From NCBI GenBank assembly GCA_030616665.1, contig JAUWWX010000020.1, positions 1-10,198 on the forward strand: DNA of 10,198 bases, given 5' to 3'. The notes beneath the pieces were generated by a model, which worked only from the letters and a program-made list of their open reading frames with translations, made no database searches and had not been told where the DNA came from. Positions 1 through 5,579 of this stretch are shown one piece after another; within the stretch, counting starts at the first letter, position 1; every line of letters begins with the position of its first letter. The DNA comes from an archaeon (lineage in GTDB: Archaea; Iainarchaeota; Iainarchaeia; Iainarchaeales; GCA-2688035). A program made the position numbers and the translations under genes.

Positions 1-11
1 CCCAAAGAAAA

Positions 12-1550
12 TCACTTGCTCACTTTGTACAGTGTGCTGCACTTGTCTTCAAAAACTTTTTCAAGAAAACCCTGTTGTTCAAGCCAAGCCAAAGCATCCA
101 TGTCCCAGGGGTTCTTGTAGCAGGTTGCAGCAAGGTGGGTTACGCCACGCCCTTTCAAGGCAGTGTACAAATTTTCTGGTTCAATGCCTTGGAATCTGGA
201 AAATGAATCAGATGCCTTTCCTGCGATAAATGTTATCTGCCTTTGCTTGTTTGGGTGGATTGCAATTGTGCTGTCATTGGGCAGTTCTTTTATGAAATTG
301 TACAGCGGCAGATGCTCGTTGTAGGTTGCATTGAAGTGCAGGGCATAAAAAGAGGCACTAACCATGGAGTAAATGGCTGTTAATAAGAAAAGGGCGGCAA
401 AAGCCTTTCTCAGGCTTGAAAATCTGAATTCCTTAAAGGCGCGGCAGGCCGCAATCCCAAATAGGGGAAGCATTGGCACAAGCAGCCTGATGTGGACAAA
501 GCTCTTGCCCCTCGCAGCCAGCAAGATTGACGCAAGGGCAAGGCATAAGAGCAGCAGTATGGCAGGCTTTTCCCCTTTCATTGCGCCTTTTGCCATTCCA
601 TAGAAGAGGAAACACAGAAGTGGAAAGGTTATTAGGCTAAATGCAATAAATGCGAGTTCTGGATGCGCAATCGACTCAAAGCCCTGAGGCTGGAAAAACC
701 AGAAGGCGGAATTGAATTTCAGTGGGAAAAGGAAAATTGGTTCAGGGGAGGGAAGCATTTGCTGTGAAGCCACAAGGTTGGTGGCAGTTTTCGCCATGCT
801 TGAGCTTGACGTTCCGGCTGCCCAAAAATTTACCAAAAACCAGGCAGAACAGAGAAGGACAGACATAACCGCAAAGTACAGTAATTTCACAGCCCAACGC
901 CTTGCGGCCTTTGCCGGCTTTTTTCGCAATGTCTCGTAAAGGAATGCCAGAAAAAACGCCGGAACAAGGATTGTTGCGCTTTCCTTGGACAAAGCCATGC
1001 CTGCAAGGGCAAACGGCATCAAAAGGAGAAAAGCAAGCCTGCCTGTTTCAACGAAACGCCAGTAAACAAAAAAACAGAGCAAAACAAAAACAGAGGCAAA
1101 GGTTTCAATGTAGTTTAGGCCACCGAAAACCATTAGCAAAGGCTGAGCTGCAACAAAGGCAAAGCCAAAAACCCAGTTCTTTGGAAAAATCCTTCTCAGC
1201 AAAAGGAAGGCAAGCAGCAGCTGCAGGAACGAAAAGACAAACGGAAAAACTCTTGCCGCCTGCAAAGTGAACGGAACCCGCAGAACAGCGAAAGGAATTG
1301 CCATCAGCACGTGGTAGAATGGAACGGGCAGGCCGTCAAAGCCTATTTCAGGAAGACCCTGAAACGGAAGCGCGTGGTTTTGGATAACATACTTTGTGAT
1401 GGCAAAATGGTACAGGCTATCTGTCATTGGCGCATCAGGCATTGTGAATAGCACAAAAACCCTTGTTAAAATCGCCAGAGCAATTATAACTAGGAAGACT
1501 TTTTTTAGCAGGCTTTGCCTGCTTATGAAATTTGAAAGGCTTGCCAGCAT
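12..1550 (-). CDS. GT-C membrane glycosyltransferase (GT39/ArnT-like)
   Basis: A 512-residue polytopic membrane protein, probably a transferase that takes a sugar from a polyprenyl-phosphate donor and acts at the outer face of the membrane. Seen: a hydrophobic segment at about 17-37, then an extracytoplasmic loop with acidic residues and a histidine (D39, D44, H48), the usual place of the GT-C catalytic acid; many further hydrophobic segments between about 80 and 402; an ALSKESAT stretch at 186-193 resembling the Lys-containing motif of the GT39 group; and a soluble C-terminal tail from about 403. Length fits the family. The ATG is chosen because a TATA-like box lies about 27 bases upstream, implying a leaderless mRNA. 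It is divergent from a GT2 polyprenyl-phosphate-sugar synthase-like gene, a natural partner. After the stop the coding strand reads T4CT3, a weak oligo-T end. Sugar and acceptor are unknown. The GT-C class is fairly sure, the exact family less so. Confidence 0.8.
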   Translation of the reverse strand: MLASLSNFISRQSLLKKVFLVIIALAILTRVFVLFTMPDAPMTDSLYHFAITKYVIQNHALPFQGLPEIGFDGLPVPFYHVLMAIPFAVLRVPFTLQAARVFPFVFSFLQLLLAFLLLRRIFPKNWVFGFAFVAAQPLLMVFGGLNYIETFASVFVLLCFFVYWRFVETGRLAFLLLMPFALAGMALSKESATILVPAFFLAFLYETLRKKPAKAARRWAVKLLYFAVMSVLLCSAWFLVNFWAAGTSSSSMAKTATNLVASQQMLPSPEPIFLFPLKFNSAFWFFQPQGFESIAHPELAFIAFSLITFPLLCFLFYGMAKGAMKGEKPAILLLLCLALASILLAARGKSFVHIRLLVPMLPLFGIAACRAFKEFRFSSLRKAFAALFLLTAIYSMVSASFYALHFNATYNEHLPLYNFIKELPNDSTIAIHPNKQRQITFIAGKASDSFSRFQGIEPENLYTALKGRGVTHLAATCYKNPWDMDALAWLEQQGFLEKVFEDKCSTLYKVSK

Positions 1551-1573
1551 TTAATAAAGCTAATCCAAAAAGG

Positions 1574-1581
1574 TATTTAAA
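1574..1581 (-). promoter_or_regulatory. TATA box for the GT-C gene
   Basis: On the minus strand this reads TTTAAATA, centred about 27 bases before the ATG at 1550. That spacing puts the predicted transcription start at or within a few bases of the start codon, so the mRNA is probably leaderless. No Shine-Dalgarno-like sequence lies between box and start. Confidence 0.6.
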
Positions 1582-1622
1582 GAAAACCACGCGGTTATAG
1601 TACGTTAATCAAAAAATAACGG

Positions 1623-1630
1623 TTTTAAAA
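1623..1630 (+). promoter_or_regulatory. TATA-like box for the GT2 gene
   Basis: TTTTAAAA lies about 28 bases before the ATG at 1655. A second AT-rich block (CTTAAAG, 1632-1638) is too close to the start to be the main box. No Shine-Dalgarno motif precedes the ATG, which again suggests a leaderless transcript. Confidence 0.5.
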
Positions 1631-1654
1631 CACTTAAAGCAAAGAATTGGTATT

Positions 1655-2617
1655 ATGAGAAAGCCAGGCCTTGTTGTCCTGATTCCAGCATTCAATGAGG
1701 AGAAAACAATTGCCCCTGTGGTAAAAGCCATACCCCGAAAGATTGAAGGGATTGCAAGGGTTCTGGTCCTTGTTGTTGATGACGGCAGCAGTGATAGGAC
1801 TGCCAGCAGGGCAAGGCAGGCAAAGGCAGACAGGATTGTTTCGCATGAAACAAACAAGGGGCTTGGCATTGCCTTCAGGACAGGCATTGAGGAAGCCCTC
1901 AAAATAGGGACAGATATTATTGTGAACATTGATGCAGACGGGCAATTCAGCCCAAGCGACATACCAAAGCTGATCAAACCAATTTTGCAGGGCAGGGCTG
2001 ACATGGTTACATGCAGCAGGTTCAAGGACAGGGAACTTGAACCAAGAATGCCTTTCATGAAAAGATTTGGCAACCATCTTTTCACAAAAATGATAAACTT
2101 TTTCACCAAAAGCAGTTTTACTGATACGCAGTGCGGATTCAGGGCTTACAGCAAGGAGGCAGCCCTGAAGCTGAGCCTTTTTGCGAAATTTACTTATACG
2201 CAGGAAGCGCTCATTGACCTGCTGCACAAGGGCATGAGGATTGAGGAAGTTGCATGCAGGGTTCAAGGGCAGAGGAACGGGAAAAGCAGGGTTGTAACGC
2301 ACTGGTACAGCTATGGGGTGAAGACACTGATAATTGTTGTAAGGACGCTTCGCGATTACAAGCCGCTGCAGTTCTTTGGGACAATCGGGCTTCTGTTGTT
2401 TTTGGCTGGCGGAATAAGCGCCTTTGTCCTGTGGATGAGGCTGCTGCTGATTCACAAGATAGACCCATTTATGTGGATTGTCTACGCTGACGTGGTCCTA
2501 ATTGTGCTGGGCTTCCTAATGATGATGCTAGCACTAATTGCGGACATGCTTGATAGGCAGAGAAGAATGCAGGAAGATATCTTGTACAGGCTGCGGAAAA
2601 AGGAACTGGAAGGATAA
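1655..2617 (+). CDS. GT2 polyprenyl-phosphate-sugar synthase-like glycosyltransferase
   Basis: A 320-residue GT-A fold transferase of family GT2, resembling dolichyl-phosphate mannose/glucose synthases. These move a sugar from a nucleotide donor to polyprenyl phosphate at the cytoplasmic face. Seen: PAFNEE at 11-16, VVDDGSSD at 40-47 (nucleotide-binding aspartates), the metal-binding DAD at 93-95, TDTQCGFRAY at 156-165, and the basic GQRNGKSR at 205-212, typical of the DPM1 group. Two hydrophobic segments follow at about 239-262 and 274-298, then a short charged tail, as in membrane-anchored archaeal and bacterial members. The start is the first ATG, 28 bases after a TATA-like box. It is divergent from the GT-C gene, which could use its product, and convergent with a radical SAM gene. 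The family call is strong; the sugar cannot be read from sequence. Confidence 0.9.
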   Translation: MRKPGLVVLIPAFNEEKTIAPVVKAIPRKIEGIARVLVLVVDDGSSDRTASRARQAKADRIVSHETNKGLGIAFRTGIEEALKIGTDIIVNIDADGQFSPSDIPKLIKPILQGRADMVTCSRFKDRELEPRMPFMKRFGNHLFTKMINFFTKSSFTDTQCGFRAYSKEAALKLSLFAKFTYTQEALIDLLHKGMRIEEVACRVQGQRNGKSRVVTHWYSYGVKTLIIVVRTLRDYKPLQFFGTIGLLLFLAGGISAFVLWMRLLLIHKIDPFMWIVYADVVLIVLGFLMMMLALIADMLDRQRRMQEDILYRLRKKELEG

Positions 2618-2646
2618 CGCAATAAATTCCTTAAAATTTTGGCGTG

Positions 2647-2724
2647 GGAACCGCAAGGGCAATGCCACTACTTCCAAAAAAAGGCAGAGGAACCTGAAGG
2701 TCAAATGCCATTACTTCCCAAAAA
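2647..2724. repeat. Imperfect tandem repeat at convergent gene ends
   Basis: Two copies of about 36 bases, at 2647-2681 and 2689-2724, start 42 bases apart. Both have the pattern GGAACC..AAGG.C..ATGCCA.TACTTCC followed by an A-run, with a few substitutions and two one-base gaps. The right copy runs into the 3' end of the leftward radical SAM gene and includes its stop; the left copy is wholly intergenic. It looks like a local duplication of that gene's end. Function is unknown. Confidence 0.6.
2676..2682 (-). terminator. Candidate oligo-T terminator of leftward radical SAM gene
   Basis: On the minus strand this is a run of seven T, about 30 bases past the TAA of the radical SAM gene that ends at 2711. 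Archaeal RNA polymerase commonly stops at such T-runs without a hairpin. It lies at the edge of the left copy of the intergenic repeat. Confidence 0.4.
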
Positions 2725-3997
2725 TTCTGGCAAAGTAGTTAAGCCCTGAGACCAGCAATTTCGGGTTTCTTGCAATTCTTTTCAGGGCATAGCCTGGCCT
2801 GAAGTAAATTTCCCTGTAGGCCTTTTTGTACATCCTTTCAACAAGCTCTTTGTTCAATTCACCAAGCTCATAGTAGGCCTTGCCTGAATAGCTGCCAAAC
2901 TTTGCCCAGTCTTCAACCAAAAAACTACCTTCCCTTTCAACAAGGCCGTACAGCTCAGTTCCAGGATACGGAACAGTAACAGTGAACTGCACCAGGTCAA
3001 GTGGAAGGCTTTTTGCAAAGTCTATTGTCTGCTGCATCGTTTTTTCCGAATCGAAAGGCAAGCCAATCATGAAGAAGCCAATTGTTTCGATGCCTGCCTG
3101 CTTTGCCCACCTGACCGTGTTTTCAACCTGCTTCAACTTTATTCCCTTGCCGATTTTGTCCAAAACCCCTTGGTTCCCTGACTCAATGCCAAAGGAAAGC
3201 TGGTAGCAGCCAGCCTTTTTCATCAGCTTGAGGAGCGGGAGGTCAAGGGTGTCAACCCTTACTCCATTAGGGCAGGTCCACTCTACTTGGATTCTTCTCT
3301 GGATTAATTCCCTGCAAATTTCAATTGTTCTTGCCCTGTTCTGCGAAAAGTTGTCGTCGATAAAGGCAATCTCCTTTGCAGCATATTCACTTTGCAAATG
3401 CTGGATTTCGTCGGCAACGTTTTCTGCTGACCTCATTCTGTACTGCCTGCCGAAGACTCCCTTGAAGCAGTAAACGCAGTTCCAGGGGCAGCCCCTTGAG
3501 GTCATTACCTTCAAGTAGGAATGCCTTCTTGTTGGGGCAGTATACTTTTCCAAGGGAAGACCTCGCCAGTCTGGAAACGGAATTGAATCAATGTCCTCTA
3601 TCAGGCTGCTTTGGATTGTTTTCTTTTTGGAGGAGAAAACCTTCAGAATGCTTTCCTCACCCTCTCCGACTATTACCTTGTCAGCATGCTTTAAGGCTTC
3701 TTTTGGCAGGATGCTAACATGCGGACCGCCAAGCATGACCTTTTTCCCTGTTTTTCTGAACTGGTCTGCAAGTTGGTAGGCTTTTTTCGCTGTTGGCGTG
3801 AAAACAGTTATGCCAACCCATTGCGAGTCTATTTTGCTAGGGTTTATTGGCATGCCTGCTGCCTCATCAATGATTTCGGCAATTACTCCGTTTTTTTGCG
3901 CTACTGCCTTTAGGTATGCAAGCCCGAGGGGCGGACTAGGATGCGCAACATACACGCCAAAGGCTGGATTGATGAATGTTATGCTATGGTCTGGCAT
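2711..3997 (-). CDS. B12-binding-domain radical SAM protein
   Basis: A 428-residue protein with a Rossmann-like N-terminal region of the B12-binding type (about 1-130) and a radical SAM domain from about 160. The [4Fe-4S] cluster motif is CPWNCVYC, cysteines C170, C174 and C177. Other marks are PSPPLGLAYL near the N-terminus, LGGPHVSILP at 89-98, FIDDNF after the cluster loop, and VPYPGTELYG near the C-terminus. Related enzymes carry out methylations, ring changes and C-C bond chemistry on unactivated carbons. No classical DxHxxG cobalamin-ligand motif is visible, so B12 use is inferred from the fold type only. A TATA-like box 28 bases upstream makes the ATG the likely leaderless start. It is divergent from, and clearly related to, the next radical SAM gene. 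The substrate is unknown; a glycan, polyprenyl or lipid part is suggested by neighbours. Confidence 0.88.
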   Translation of the reverse strand: MPDHSITFINPAFGVYVAHPSPPLGLAYLKAVAQKNGVIAEIIDEAAGMPINPSKIDSQWVGITVFTPTAKKAYQLADQFRKTGKKVMLGGPHVSILPKEALKHADKVIVGEGEESILKVFSSKKKTIQSSLIEDIDSIPFPDWRGLPLEKYTAPTRRHSYLKVMTSRGCPWNCVYCFKGVFGRQYRMRSAENVADEIQHLQSEYAAKEIAFIDDNFSQNRARTIEICRELIQRRIQVEWTCPNGVRVDTLDLPLLKLMKKAGCYQLSFGIESGNQGVLDKIGKGIKLKQVENTVRWAKQAGIETIGFFMIGLPFDSEKTMQQTIDFAKSLPLDLVQFTVTVPYPGTELYGLVEREGSFLVEDWAKFGSYSGKAYYELGELNKELVERMYKKAYREIYFRPGYALKRIARNPKLLVSGLNYFARIFGK

Positions 3998-4019
3998 AAA
4001 AATTATTAGGCAGGTTAAG

Positions 4020-4030
4020 CGTTTTTAAGC
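4020..4030 (-). promoter_or_regulatory. TATA-like box for leftward radical SAM gene
   Basis: The minus strand reads GCTTAAAAACG, centred about 28 bases before the ATG at 3997. Spacing implies a leaderless mRNA; no Shine-Dalgarno motif is present. Confidence 0.5.
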
Positions 4031-4047
4031 TGAATCCCTTTTTAGGA

Positions 4048-4097
4048 TTGTACCAAATTGGGAACTGCCGAAACAAACGTCTTTATGTTTGTACCAA
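4048..4097. repeat. Direct repeat TTGTACCAA x2, candidate operator
   Basis: TTGTACCAA occurs at 4048-4056 and again at 4089-4097, 41 bases apart, close to four helical turns, so both would face the same side of the DNA. The right copy touches the proposed TATA box of the rightward gene and the left copy is about 20 bases behind that of the leftward gene. A short inverted repeat (ACAAAC at 4073-4078, GTTTGT at 4087-4092) overlaps the right copy. Binding of a regulator is an inference. Confidence 0.45.
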
Positions 4098-4107
4098 TTT
4101 AATTAAG
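4098..4107 (+). promoter_or_regulatory. Possible TATA box for rightward radical SAM gene
   Basis: TTTAATTAAG lies about 57 bases before the ATG at 4160. A transcription start some 26 bases downstream would leave a leader of about 30 bases, agreeing with the GGTGA ribosome site in it. CTTTATGTTT at 4081-4090 is an alternative box. Confidence 0.35.
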
Positions 4108-4150
4108 TTAATAAGAATAACATTTTCCTATTAGATTAGGCGAATTTTTT

Positions 4151-4155
4151 GGTGA
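4151..4155 (+). promoter_or_regulatory. Ribosome-binding site GGTGA deciding the start
   Basis: GGTGA sits four bases before the ATG at 4160. A TTG one codon earlier (4157) would be only one base from it, so ATG is the better start. The same GGTGAATT word recurs before the proposed start of the CDP-alcohol transferase. Confidence 0.6.
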
Positions 4156-4159
4156 ATTG

Positions 4160-5569
4160 ATGAACATAGCTTTTTTGAACCCGCCTTTTAGGGGAACGTA
4201 CAACAGGGAGGTCAGGTTCCAGGCTGTCTCACCCCAAAAGGCGTTGCATCCCCCAATAATGCTTGGATATGCCACCGCCATATGCAGGGATTTGGGAAAC
4301 AAGGTTGACCTGATTGATGCGCCGGCGCTTGAAATAGGCGAAGAGCAAACAATAAAGAGAATTGCCGGCCTGGAACCGCAGTATGTTGTAATGCTTACCT
4401 CCACTGCCTCAGTAAAAAGCGATGCAGCACTAGCCAAAAAAATTTCAAAGGAAACAGGCGCGAAAACAATTGCTGTTGGCATGCACGCTACGGCTGTTCC
4501 CAATGATACTCTGCACAGGGGCTTTGACATTGTTGCAAGGGGCGAATACGATTATACGATAAGGGATATCGCAAGCGGAAGCCTGCTTGAAACAGTTGAA
4601 GGCGTTTCATTCAAAAAAGGCAAAAGAATTATACATAACAAGGCAAGACCACTCATAAGGAACCTCGATGACCTGCCCTTCCCTGCCAGGGAATTTCTGC
4701 CAAACGAAAAATACTACTCTGCATTGTACAAGAACCCCTTCACGTTTGTTTTGGCTGGCAGGGGCTGCCCCCACCAGTGCATTTTTTGTGCGGGCCCGCA
4801 GCTTATGTCTGGCAGGGGTTACAGGATGAGAAGCCCGGAAAACGTTGTTGCTGAATTGAAGCACTTAAAGGAAAACTTCAATTTCAAGAGCATCCTGTTC
4901 AACGACGACACAATGAATGTGAACAAAAAATACCTGCTTGGCTTATGCAAGCTAATGGTCGAAGAAAAAGTAGGCATTCCCTGGGTTGCGTACAGCAGGG
5001 TTGACAGCGTTGACAAAGAAATAGCCTCGGCCATGCGAAAGGCGGGCTGTTTTCTGGTAAAAGTGGGCTTTGAGTCAGGCTGCGATGAATTGCTGAAGAC
5101 AATGAAAAAGGGGACAACAACAGGAGATGCAAGAAAAGCCGCAAAATGCTTTAAGGGTGCGGGCATACAGGTACACGGCACCTTTGTTTTTGGCATGCCA
5201 GGCGAAACAGCCAAAACAATGAGGAAAACAATTGATTTTGCAAAGCAGCTTGATTTGGATTTCGTGCAGTTCAGCGTTGCCCAGCCATATCCAGGAACAG
5301 AGTTCTACAAATACCTTGAAAGCAGGGGATATTTGCGATTCAGGGACTGGGACGACTTTCTGGATTGCAGCGGAAGGATAACGCCAATCTTCGAGTACCC
5401 AAACCTTGGCAGGCAGGAAATGCTTGACTGGATGAGGCGGGCCTACAGGGAATATTACCTCAGGCCCTATTACATTGCAAAGGCTTTGAGGCAAAGGCTT
5501 ACAAACTGGAGCCTGCTTAAAACAAGCCTGAGAAGCGGGTGGAGCCTGCTGCAATACCTGAAAAGCTGA
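4160..5569 (+). CDS. B12-binding-domain radical SAM protein, paralogue
   Basis: A 469-residue relative of the leftward radical SAM protein. An N-terminal B12-binding-like region (about 1-135; MNIAFLNPPF start, VGMHATAVPND at 107-116) precedes a radical SAM domain with cluster motif CPHQCIFC, cysteines C203, C207 and C210, then FNDDTMNVN. The C-terminal part shares with its paralogue the order FAK.LDLD.VQF, PYPGTE, AYRE.YLRP. No DxHxxG cobalamin motif is visible, as in the partner. Unlike the partner its mRNA appears to have a leader with GGTGA, and ATG is preferred over the TTG just before it. The GT4-methyltransferase fusion begins ten bases after its stop, so the two are almost certainly co-transcribed and probably work on the same product. 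The reaction could be C-methylation or another radical step on a sugar, polyprenyl chain or lipid. The family is sure, the reaction is not. Confidence 0.88.
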   Translation: MNIAFLNPPFRGTYNREVRFQAVSPQKALHPPIMLGYATAICRDLGNKVDLIDAPALEIGEEQTIKRIAGLEPQYVVMLTSTASVKSDAALAKKISKETGAKTIAVGMHATAVPNDTLHRGFDIVARGEYDYTIRDIASGSLLETVEGVSFKKGKRIIHNKARPLIRNLDDLPFPAREFLPNEKYYSALYKNPFTFVLAGRGCPHQCIFCAGPQLMSGRGYRMRSPENVVAELKHLKENFNFKSILFNDDTMNVNKKYLLGLCKLMVEEKVGIPWVAYSRVDSVDKEIASAMRKAGCFLVKVGFESGCDELLKTMKKGTTTGDARKAAKCFKGAGIQVHGTFVFGMPGETAKTMRKTIDFAKQLDLDFVQFSVAQPYPGTEFYKYLESRGYLRFRDWDDFLDCSGRITPIFEYPNLGRQEMLDWMRRAYREYYLRPYYIAKALRQRLTNWSLLKTSLRSGWSLLQYLKS

Positions 5570-5579
5570 GTGTTTGAAG

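Noticed and set aside
902..1270. 122-codon open frame on the plus strand inside the GT-C gene
   Set aside because: Low-complexity, Lys/Gln/Ala-rich translation antisense to a convincing membrane protein; no ribosome site or promoter.
1634..2455. 273-codon open frame on the minus strand across the GT2 gene
   Set aside because: It is the mirror of a gene with a complete set of GT2 motifs; its own translation shows no domain and is rich in Cys, Pro and Asn.
4157..4159. TTG start one codon ahead of the radical SAM ATG
   Set aside because: It would be one base from the GGTGA ribosome site; the ATG at 4160 has normal spacing.
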